Shown here piece by piece: positions 10,785 through 19,700 of a stretch of 31,221 bases of DNA; position 1 is the stretch's first letter, and each line of letters opens with the position of its first letter. The DNA is from Chara braunii. Its lineage: Eukaryota > Streptophyta > Charophyceae > Charales > Characeae. The translations under genes were made by a program, and so were the position numbers. The notes beneath the pieces were generated by a model. The model had not been told where the DNA came from, did no database searches, and saw only the letters and a program-made list of their open reading frames with translations. The stretch spans positions 402,553 through 433,773 of the forward strand of contig BFEA01000300.1 of the NCBI GenBank assembly GCA_003427395.1. The letters are read 5' to 3'.

Positions 10785-11672
10785 NNNNNNNNNNNNNNNN
10801 NNNNNNNNNNNNNNNNNNNNNNNNNNNNNNNNNNNNNNNNNNNNNNNNNNNNNNNNNNNNNNNNNNNNNNNNNNNNNNNNNNNNNNNNNNNNNNNNNNNN
10901 NNNNNNNNNNNNNNNNNNNNNNNNNNNNNNNNNNNNNNNNNNNNNNNNNNNNNNNNNNNNNNNNNNNNNNNNNNNNNNNNNNNNNNNNNNNNNNNNNNNN
11001 NNNNNNNNNNNNNNNNNNNNNNNNNNNNNNNNNNNNNNNNNNNNNNNNNNNNNNNNNNNNNNNNNNNNNNNNNNNNNNNNNNNNNNNNNNNNNNNNNNNN
11101 NNNNNNNNNNNNNNNNNNNNNNNNNNNNNNNNNNNNNNNNNNNNNNNNNNNNNNNNNNNNNNNNNNNNNNNNNNNNNNNNNNNNNNNNNNNNNNNNNNNN
11201 NNNNNNNNNNNNNNNNNNNNNNNNNNNNNNNNNNNNNNNNNNNNNNNNNNNNNNNNNNNNNNNNNNNNNNNNNNNNNNNNNNNNNNNNNNNNNNNNNNNN
11301 NNNNNNNNNNNNNNNNNNNNNNNNNNNNNNNNNNNNNNNNNNNNNNNNNNNNNNNNNNNNNNNNNNNNNNNNNNNNNNNNNNNNNNNNNNNNNNNNNNNN
11401 NNNNNNNNNNNNNNNNNNNNNNNNNNNNNNNNNNNNNNNNNNNNNNNNNNNNNNNNNNNNNNNNNNNNNNNNNNNNNNNNNNNNNNNNNNNNNNNNNNNN
11501 NNNNNNNNNNNNNNNNNNNNNNNNNNNNNNNNNNNNNNNNNNNNNNNNNNNNNNNNNNNNNNNNNNNNNNNNNNNNNNNNNNNNNNNNNNNNNNNNNNNN
11601 NNNNNNNNNNNNNNNNNNNNNNNNNNNNNNNNNNNNNNNNNNNNNNNNNNNNNNNNNNNNNNNNNNNNNNNN
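10785..11672. other. Assembly gap (888 N)
   Basis: Unsequenced. It is followed by CAC and a T run to about 11702. Frames that cross it are meaningless. Confidence 0.99.
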
Positions 11673-11675
11673 CAC

Positions 11676-11707
<32 letters not shown>

Positions 11708-11784
11708 AATCGCCCACCCATAGTCCGCGCCATGTGTGCATGCGGATGGGCGGGTCACGTTCAACTGATTCGCACCATGTGGCG

Positions 11785-11877
11785 TATAGCGCATTTGAAC
11801 CTGTTTGAACGCGCGCCCCGACTGTTTGAACGTGTGCGTTTGAACGCGAACGCGCGTTCGGTGCGTTCAAACGGTTA
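11785..11877. repeat. TTTGAAC motif cluster, candidate hAT subterminal repeats
   Basis: TTTGAAC occurs four times directly (11794, 11804, 11825, 11839) and once inverted (11865-11871). A perfect 14-bp palindrome sits at 11847-11860. The cluster lies upstream of the hAT transposase reading frame, where hAT elements carry transposase-binding subterminal repeats. No terminal inverted repeat could be fixed, partly because of the adjacent gap, so this is an inference. Confidence 0.45.
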
Positions 11878-11882
11878 CACAG

Positions 11883-12298
11883 TTCTTCTTCTTTTTCTTC
11901 TTTTTCTTCTTCTTCCTTCTCCTTCTCCTTCTCCTTCTTCTCCTTCTTCTCCTTCTTCTTCTTTTTCTTCTCGCCCACCTTCTCACCCCGACCCTCCATC
12001 CTCCACCACCCATCTTCTTCTTCTTCTTCTTTTTCTTCTCGCCCACCTTCTCACCCCCACCCTCCATCCTCCACCACCCATCTTCTTCTTCTTCTTCTTT
12101 TTCTTGCCGTTGTTTCTCACCCCCTGGCCGCCATCCGCCACCACCAGTCATCATCATCATCTTTTTCTTCTTCTTCTTAGTCTCACCTTCTTCTTCTTCT
12201 TCTTCTTCTTCCCCTCCTCCTCCTCCTCCTTCTTCTTCTTCCACACGTCCCCCATAGACATCCACCATATCCCACCTCAATTTTTTTTATTATTATTA
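11883..12298. repeat. Pyrimidine (CTT/CTC) microsatellite block
   Basis: More than 400 bp of CTT, TTC and CTC triplets, with two near-identical segments containing CTCGCCCACCTTCTCACCC (about 11970 and 12038). It ends in a T run and an ATT repeat at about 12280-12298. It encodes nothing credible and lies directly upstream of the transposase. Confidence 0.9.
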
Positions 12299-12383
12299 TT
12301 GGCGAGTGTTTGAAAGGGGGGCCAGGGGGCTGCGTTGGGTGTTTGTTGGCGAGTGCTCCCACACATTGCTGTTCAGCGGCACC

Positions 12384-15300
12384 ATGGCGGGCGGTGACAG
12401 TGGCGTTGAAGCAAGCGGTGGCAGTGGTGGATTTGGAAGGAGGAGACCTCCTTTAGGATCGATGGACAAAGGAAAGGCCAGTGCCAGAACTAGTGCTACC
12501 ACATCTGGGGTGACTGCAAAGGATCTCACACCGGCGTCAGACCCCTCTCTGTTCGTTCCTCAGGATGACACGAGGCGACAGCAACTGCAGAGCGCCCGGG
12601 AGGTGTGGAAATATGTCATACAGGGTCAAGAAGCCATGCTGAAGGGTTGAGGAGAGTATTGGCTGACGTGTCGGCTATGCACGCAAATTTGGAGGGGAGC
12701 ACAAGGGCAATGGAACATTTTATGAAGTTGTTGAAGTCGTGTCCCCTGAGGACGGGTGAGACAACACACAAACTCGTGCTCGCCGGCGAGAAGGTGTTGG
12801 CGACCGACCATAAGGCGAAGTACCTTAGGAAAAACTACAGGCAGTTGCACGATATTCCGGAAGGGGGGGGGCGCTGCTACGCACACTCAGGACGTGGAGC
12901 ATGTCGTTTGCAGGTACGAGGAGCCGCAACCACCGCCTGCCGCAGGGATGACACCACCAAAAACAACTCCGCGAACAGAGTCGGTCGACGCTGTAGACGA
13001 GGGGTTTGTGGAAGGTTTGGGGTTAAACACGAGAGCGACATCATTGCAGCAGACAACAATCAAAAGATGGGTGAACAACGCTGCACAGAAGAAGCTGGAC
13101 ATTGCAAGGGCGGACACAATGTTCCGTGCTGGCATTGCATTCAACTTCCTGAATTTCGACACGACACAGAAGCTCTATATTCAAAAGCAAGTGCATCCTT
13201 TGACAGCCTGTTGGGACGATTCTAGATGTACATTCATCACAGACGGGTCATCCGACCGTTGAGAGCACCCTGTCATGAACTTCTTGGCAGCAGGGGAGAA
13301 AGGTGCAGTTCTGGTGGCCACATTGTCAATGACAAGAAGGGGAGAAAACAACACAGGCGTTGGCAAGGTTGTTGGAGAAGATTATGAGGGAGATAGGGGT
13401 GCATCGCATCAACGCGATATGCACCAACTGTGCCGAGGTGAACAAGAAGGTTGCTAAGATTCTGGAGCGCCGCACTGACAAAGATATTGCATACGCTGCG
13501 CATTGTTGCAGCCTTCTGCTGCGAGATGTCGGCAAGCTAGACTGGGTGAAGGGCACCATGAAGAGAGGCCACACGATTGTGAAGTTCATCCGGAACCACC
13601 ACTGCACAAAGAGCCTGATGATGTCCTTAGACGATTCCCTGTCATTCGGCCCACGAAAGTTTGGTTTGGATCAGTGTACATGATGTTGAAGAGGTTTCGG
13701 AACAGGAGGGCAGTGTTGTCGGATATGGTGGATCGGAAAAATGCACCACGGTGGACGGGGATGCGTTGGTCCACTGCAAAGTTGAAGTTGAAAGCGGACC
13801 TGCTGCACTTCACCTTGAGGAGAAACGGATGGTTCACTACAAAGTTGACGTTATGAAACCGTTGTACAACCGTCTGAGGAGGATGGATCGGGATGGAACA
13901 TCGCCAACAAACCTCGTTGAGTATGACGACCTGATTGAAAGGAAACTTGCTCACGTCTTTCTCACTGAGGAGCAGCGGGCGAGCGTCATGGAGAAAGTCA
14001 GAGATCGTGGGAAGATGATGCGGCAGCCAGTCCATGCACTGACGTTTCTTCTAGACCCGCAAAGGAGAAATCTGTGGTGGCTTTATGATCGGGACAACGA
14101 AATTGTGTAGAACGCGATGCGTTACCTGCAGAGAGAGGTCGGGGGTGATTGAAAAAGGGTCAGACCACCTAGATGTTTTGAGTGACCTGCACGAGTTCCA
14201 CAAGGAGCCCATGGCGGACGGGCCCAAGAGAAAGGACACGAAGATGTGGGATCCCGATGCGAAGGCTGATTGTGAGAAGCTCACACCAACCGAGTAGTGG
14301 GCGACTTACGACGGCGATGCCCCCGTCTTGCAGACCATTGCCATCAAAGTGATGGGCATGTGGAGTACGGCCACCTCAGCTGAGAGGAATTGGTCATCCA
14401 TGGACTTCGTGCATTCAAAAATTAGGAACAACTTGAAGCCCGAAACATTGGACAAGTTGGTGTACATCCACTGAAACATGCAACTGCTATGTGCTGCAAA
14501 CAGCTGTGGTGGCAACGACGCGGACTATGTTGATTTGTGGAGTTCGTTCTTCGAGGCTATTCCTGAGCCAGACGAGGATGATGAAACTATCTTGAGGGCC
14601 CCCGAGGAGGAAGCTGAGAAGACGGATGAGGAACTCGTGCGGTAAAGTAGCTTCGTGAAGACATCAAGGGAAGGATTCCAAAGAAGCTTGAGGACGAAGA
14701 GGACGAGTGCACAGATGACAGTGACTTGGATGATGAGCTGTGGAAGGGAAAGTGTTGATTGTCGACTGAGTCCAGCGGCGTGGAGGAGGAGGATGATGAA
14801 AGCGATTCCGATTTTGAGTTGAGAGCCGAGCCCTTGGTCCCGGGCACAGAGTATGTTGGTAGGAGAGCAGTTGCACGACATCGAAGAGAGGAGCAGCCTG
14901 CGGCTTCTACACAGGCCAGGGGGGGAAACTCCTCTCAATACCATCCTTAGTTTGACGTTGAGTTCCATCACGTGGACACAGACATCGAGTTGCTGCTGCA
15001 CAGTGCCCCGGTCGATGAAGACGAGGCGGAGGCCGACCGTGCAAAAGCATTAGCAGATCGTGATCAAGACTTGCCAAAAAACGGATCGTGAAGGAGGATG
15101 CCCCGCGTGCAGTTATCCCAACTCGGAGGGAGATTGAGAGACGCAACAAGAAGGTTGGGGAATGCTGAAGAGGCAGTCATCTTTCTCATTATATTTTGAC
15201 ATTTTTAGTTGGATCCCAGGTCCCTTTGGGTCTCGTAAAAAGCGAAACTGGGTAAGGCTCCCAGGCATTGTCACATCCGGGTAGATTGTGAGGTCCCCGG

Positions 15301-16164
15301 CCTCGATGCTATCTTTGGAAATATCAGCCTTGGGCACTGGGCCCTTTTTTTTTTTTAATAAAAAAAAAGGTTGGGGAAAACAAACTGGAAATGCATCGGC
15401 CATTGGACGTTGTGCAAGAGCGAGAAGAGGGTCGACAACAGCAAAGTGAAGTGGTTGTGAAGGTGGTGGAAGTCGCACTCCAAGAAAAGGGGAACGACAA
15501 GGTGCAGCCAAAAAAGGCAGAGGAGGCCAACCAGCAAGAGGCGGAGCACCATAAAGAGGCGGAGGAGAACGACCAGCAAGAAGAAAACGACGACATGGAG
15601 CAGCAAAAAAAGGCGGAGATGGAGCACGAAGAAGAGAACGAGGAGATGGAGCATGACGAGGACGAGGAGGGGATGGAGAATAAAGGAGAGGAGGAGACAA
15701 TGGAACAGCAAGAAGAGGCGGAGGGCATGGATCAGCAGGACATGCAGCATAACGCAGAAGAGGGGGACGACGAAGAGGAGCACCAGCCTGCAGTGAAGAC
15801 TGTGGACACGCGTAGGCAACGACCGGTTGTGTCCGCACAGTCTGTCGAGAACATACCCGACGTCCCTCCCAGCAATGAGGCTGTCCAACATGACAACCTG
15901 TGGGTGAGCAAGGTGGGGAGGAAGAGAAAGGAGCCGATGGAGGATGCTGCTGTGACGCCTAAACGTGCTCGTGGCAGGCCCCGCAAACAGAAGACAGCTG
16001 AACCCGGTCCCAAAAAAAAGAAAGAAAAGGATTCGCCGGCGCTGGCGAGTGCCACGGGCAGGTGCGCTGCAATCTCCCCCGGCTGCCAACGCCTGCAGAG
16101 AGAACAGGACCGACAACATATCCACAAACCCACCGTCCGTTTTCAATCTCACCTGGGCAGGTGA
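12384..16164 (+). pseudogene. hAT-family transposase with acidic, AT-hook C-terminal extension (decayed)
   Basis: The start is set at ATG 12384 (MAGGDSG). The domain order fits hAT transposases: a BED-like finger region (about 12590-12850, CRLC and later EHF...SCP), then a DUF659-like core (about 13060-13690). The core includes FRAGIAFNFLNF, CTFITDGSSDR, INAICTN.AEVNKK and AHCCSLLLRD. The hAT dimerisation domain (about 14300-14480) has MWSTATSAERNWSSMDFVHS. After it come about 550 further codons, rich in Asp, Glu, Gln and Lys. Near 15960-16000 these include an AT-hook (RGRPRK) in a basic KRKEP...KKKKEK context. Defects: TGA at 12648, at least five shifts, TAG 14295-14297 and TGA 14472-14474 at expected Trp sites, and a 204-bp insert at 15163. 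The IQKQVHPLTACW join near 13180 looks shorter than usual and suggests an internal deletion. Role if intact: cut-and-paste transposition. Confidence 0.85.
15163..15366 (+). mobile_element. 204-bp retroposed insertion with 12-bp target duplication
   Basis: The 12-mer AAGGTTGGGGAA occurs at 15151-15162 and again at 15367-15378. The segment between ends in an 11-T run, then AATAAAAAA directly before the second copy. Removing the insert and one 12-mer restores the transposase-tail frame without a stop. A target duplication of this length plus a 3' A-rich end is the signature of LINE-machinery insertion (SINE, truncated LINE or processed transcript). The insert is unrecognised. Read on -, it is open for about 60 codons (for example FRFLRDPKGPG), so it may derive from part of a gene copied in antisense. 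Confidence 0.75.
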
Positions 16165-16666
16165 CCGGCAACGGCACGGAAAAAAATGGCCGTTGCTGCA
16201 TCCAGAGCCTCCTAGTGTTTGGGACTCCCCACTCCGTCGCTCGCTGGCGTGTATGGCATGCGCCGCACCCCCCCCCACGGACAATCCATACGGGAGGCCA
16301 TGTCCGCTGGTCCATGCAGGCCGTCNGCACTTCCCTTTTCGGGACNGGCCCCTACTTTGTTTCCTATTGCGGCAAGCCAGCCCGCTTCCAAAACACGGCC
16401 AGCACTTGGCGGTATGGTCGCTTCCAGAACTGCCAAAAACTTTCCATGGACGGTAGNCAGCTTTTCGCAGCCACTTTTCCTTTTCCAGCCGCCGGTCAGT
16501 GGGGTCCGAGCCTAATGTGCAAGAAGGCTGTTGCCTGTCCACGTTTGAAAAATGATTGAGGTGAGAGGTTGCTGAGAGTTTTCTGCCTGTCTCCGCCAAA
16601 TACCAGCTGCTATTGGTTCCATGATGCCTTTTCTTTTTTCGTTTTTTTTAGAAAACCGACCCAGGT
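16165..16666. other. Unassigned 3' flank of the hAT pseudogene
   Basis: No gene is supported. An 8-bp-arm hairpin (GCAACGGC with GCCGTTGC) lies at about 16170-16197. Ns at 16326, 16346 and 16457. The hAT 3' terminus is probably here but was not located. Confidence 0.35.
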
Positions 16667-16790
16667 TGCTAGTGATAATGATAAGAGCATCCATCACTAG
16701 CATCTCGGCTACGGGCTCCATGCTATTGGTGGGGAGCTGCACCTGCTGGAAACCGGATCCAACGTCCCTGATACAAATGAGTTATAATCA
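16667..16790 (+). repeat. Dispersed structured repeat, copy 3, at the truncated end of pol
   Basis: Carries a perfect 10-bp stem at 16667-16702 with the loop GATAAGAGCA shared with copy 2. It continues through CTATTGGTGGGGAGC, GCACCTGCTGGAAACC, GGATCC and CGTCCCTGATA. It overlaps the last codons of the minus-strand pol frame and replaces the end of RNase H. It either inserted there or formed one side of a deletion that removed integrase and the 3' LTR. Confidence 0.7.
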
Positions 16791-16794
16791 TGTA

Positions 16795-18177
16795 TCATCC
16801 ATAGGGCGATGGTTGGATCGGTCAGCGAGAAATCCTTTTGAAGGACCGCCGCAACTGCAGTTGGGTCCACTCTCAGGAGAAATCGTCGCCCGTATAGGTA
16901 ATGACGGAAGGCCTTTAGGCAATGCAGGACCCCTAACATCTCCTTTTTGAATTGGCTATAATTTCTCTCGGCGGGGTTCAATGTCCGGCTCTCGAATCGC
17001 AACGGCCTCTCTTTCCCTTCTTCGTCCTTTTGAGACAGGAGGCCCCCCACCGAGTGAGGTCCCGCGTCCGTGGATACTATAAATGGGCGACTCTCCTCGT
17101 CTTCGAAGAACGGAACTCCTAGGATCTCTCCACCTTCGCGGAACTCCCCCTTCAAAGCTTCCATGGCCGCGTCCTGTGCTTCCCCCCAAACCCATCCTTC
17201 CGATTTCCTAAGGAGTCTTCTAAGGGGTTTCGCTTTCTCTCCATAGGCTTTTATGAAGATTCTCCAGTAGCCCACAACCCCCAGAAACTGCCGAACTTCC
17301 GTTATGGATTTGAGTGGTGACGGCCAGGTCATCAATTTCACTAATTTTTTGGGGTCGGGCCTTCGCTTCTCCTTATCGCAAATGAACCCCAGTATTTTGA
17401 TGGAGGACACCGCCCAACGACTCTTAGTTCCGCTTACCGTGAGGTTGGCATCATCTAACTTCTCAAGGACGTTTCTGACATCACACATGTGGTCGGCCAC
17501 AAATTTTCTCACCCCCGGGAAGACCTCCGTCTCATCCCGTTCGACCGGCCCTTTGATCGGGAAGTCATCCAGGAAGACCTCCACCTTTTCCGGTATGAAC
17601 TCCTTGAGGACCGCGATCATGGCCCTTTGGAACACTAATACCCCATTCGTCCAACCCATTGGTACCACCATCATTTGGACCAATCCTAGCGGCGTGTGCA
17701 TGGCGGTCATATGCCTATCGCGATAGTCTAGGGGGATCTCCTCATACCCAGAAAAGAGATCGCAAATCGAGTATATCGACCGACCTGCCGACCCTTCCGC
17801 TAGCAAGTCGGTCTCGGGTATAGATCCCACATCCCGTATGGTGATCGCATTGGTCCTCTGTAGGTTTTGAATCCATCGCAGTTTATTACTACCCCCCTTT
17901 CTTAGAAAGAACCACTTATTGGAGTAGGCACTTTCGCAAGGTTCCGCGACGAATGTCCTTATCTTTTCCTTGATGAAGGTCACTACCTCCTCTTTCTCCT
18001 TTTGAGTGTACTTCCACTGAGGCCTATTCTTCCAAGGCACGTGCGGGACCGTGTGGATCCGGGTCGGCTTAGCATACCTTGGGTCGATTCTCCCTCTCTC
18101 CGAGTCATCAAATGCAATCGCCTTATCGCAGCCCCTCAAGGTCATGGCTATGAACTCTCTTTCTCCGTGAGATTCCC
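16795..18177 (-). pseudogene. pol: Ty3/gypsy reverse transcriptase and RNase H (pol)
   Basis: An uninterrupted minus-strand frame reads from ATG 18145, with homology starting slightly upstream in another frame. RT: SNKWFFLRK (about residue 75), ICDLFSGYEEIPL with catalytic Asp about 129, VPMGWTNGVLVFQR, then FLDD at 191-194. The connection has LGFICDKEKR and VRQFLGVVGYWRIFI (285-298). RNase H: STDAG with Asp 360, Glu 402 in KKEML and Asp 427 in RVDPTAVAAVL. All catalytic acids are present. The frame loses homology after about residue 450 (LWMIHDYN), where dispersed repeat copy 3 begins, so the RNase H end and integrase are absent. It synthesises element DNA from RNA inside the particle. It is one base out of frame with the linker ORF upstream. 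Confidence 0.93.
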
Positions 18178-18396
18178 ATCCCCTATATCCATCTTGTCCA
18201 ACCTATCGGCCGTTATCCTTTGCCCTTCAGTCTTTTTCCTTTTCCTGATGATATCGGCGATTTCCTCCTCCGATATTGTAGCCTCCCCCGTTCTATCCCG
18301 GCTGACCGTGGCGGGTTTTACTTTCTCCGCCACGGTTTTGTGCTTCTTAACTCCGCCGGCTAGGGGGATACCTCCAAAAAAGACATACTCACGCAT
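18148..18396 (-). CDS. Linker ORF between protease and reverse transcriptase
   Basis: Frame -1 relative to gag-PR. It reads FFGGIPLAGGVKK, a basic and acidic helix-like stretch (EEEIADIIRKRKK) and ends in TAG at 18148, 1 nt out of frame with pol. Its start at 18396 overlaps the end of the PR frame (stop 18360). A slippery heptamer sits in the overlap, so it is probably the N-terminal part of the pol polyprotein and not a separate protein. The second offset near 18165 is probably an indel. Confidence 0.6.
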   Translation of the reverse strand: MREYVFFGGIPLAGGVKKHKTVAEKVKPATVSRDRTGEATISEEEIADIIRKRKKTEGQRITADRLDKMDIGDGNLTEKESS

Positions 18397-19700
18397 CCAC
18401 CGAACTCCTCCTCCTCGTCCTCCTTATCGTACCCCATACCGTTAATCACAATCCTATCCCCCACGTCCTCGACCTCTAATTGGTCCCCCTTGGGTCCCCT
18501 ATCTGTCAAGGGCACCTCCTCCAGACGGAGTCGACACACCCTCGATTGACTCCCCTTACGCCTAGCAATGCTGGTCCAGTTACATTCATCCTGTGCGTCC
18601 ACGGTCTTTAGGACCACTCGGATTCCATCAGAACTTTGGATTGACAGGGTCTGACTTCCATCCGGCAAATCAGCCGTGGTCACGTGTACTACGCTCAGCC
18701 AGGTCCTTCCGAGAATCAGTTTGGAGGAACACTCTTTTACTGAAAAGATCGGGACCGTGGCCTCTACGCCAGCGACTTCAATCACGGGGCTATGACACAC
18801 CCCTTCCGTCAGTTGCAGGTTGTTATTATCCACTACCATTGACATCGATACCCCTCGATCTATCTCCAATCCCAGCTCCCGCGCGATGGAGTCCCTACAC
18901 ACCGTAGACTCAGACCCGTTGTTCACTAAGGCCCTCATTTTCTTCCCACTTACTACTGCCTGGAGTTGACCGCTACCTAACACATAGAATTTCTTGGCTT
19001 CTTCTCCCGAGAAAAAGTTGGCAGGTAGTTCCTCCATGGTAATGCGGGAGGCCTGTACTTCTTCCTTGGCTGGACCCTCCACCGACACCGTGGGCCTCCC
19101 TGTGAGCGGGACTCTTACCTTCCTCGTGATGCTTAGGAGTTCTTCCCTGGCGCTTTTGCTGGCGGCTAGATATTCCAAAAGTGTGCACTGCATAGGCTGC
19201 ATCAGGGTCCTCCTAAGGGGTGCTACCGTGTCTATCTCATCCAGAGTGCACTTCATTTCGAACTTTTTGGGTCCCCTTCTCTTAGGCGATTTTGGCGAGG
19301 CGGGCTCTTCCTTCTTTTCCTCCACCGCTTTCGCATCGGCCATTGGCTGGTCATTGTCACCGCTCCTTACTTCCGTACCTTCCGTCACGCTCGCTTGGTT
19401 CTCGGACGTCTCGGTCCCGACCTGCGTCCTCACCCTTAGGCAGGGCCTCTCTTCCTCAGGCTGGGTATCTATCAACTTGATGCTTGACACTTGGGGTTCC
19501 CTAATGGACAACCCTCCCGGTGACTCCACCATTTGGATGTAAGTAGTGTTGGAGGAGCTTCCGACTTTCGGTTTCTTCCCCAGTCTAGCCTCCTGAAGGG
19601 CCACCCTTTTGTCCACGTTCACCTTCATTGATGGGTAAAAGGAGACCGCCTCTCCGCTATCTCCCCACACAACCCACTTGTTCTCATTTAGCTTGACCAC
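18360..19700 (-). pseudogene. Gag-protease region with retropepsin-like domain
   Basis: Continues in the gag frame after the zinc knuckle. An acidic, Pro/Lys-rich spacer (PEEERPC, PKSPKRRGPKKFE) leads to a retropepsin-like fold. This has RALVNNGSESTVC at the active-site strand, PVIEV and the second conserved block ILGRTWL. The catalytic motif, normally D-T/S-G or D-N-G, reads N-N-G: codon 18921-18923 is AAC, one G-to-A change from an Asp codon. The protease is therefore predicted inactive. Its role in related elements is cleavage of Gag and Pol polyproteins. The C-terminal acidic run DKEDEEEEFGG leads into the frameshift site. Confidence 0.8.
18375..18381 (-). promoter_or_regulatory. Candidate -1 ribosomal frameshift site (T TTT TTG)
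   Basis: In the gag-PR frame the codons are TCT TTT TTG, giving the canonical X XXY YYZ heptamer. The zero-frame stop lies 15 nt downstream, and the -1 frame continues as GGA GGT ATC into the linker ORF. A downstream stimulatory structure was not verified. Confidence 0.5.

Noticed and set aside
10637-11999. Very long open frames on both strands
   Set aside because: They cross the 888-base N gap and consist of microsatellite translations at either end.
15113-16599. Minus-strand ORFs of 241 and 414 codons
   Set aside because: They are antisense shadows of the Glu/Gln-rich hAT tail (Leu- and Ser-rich translations).
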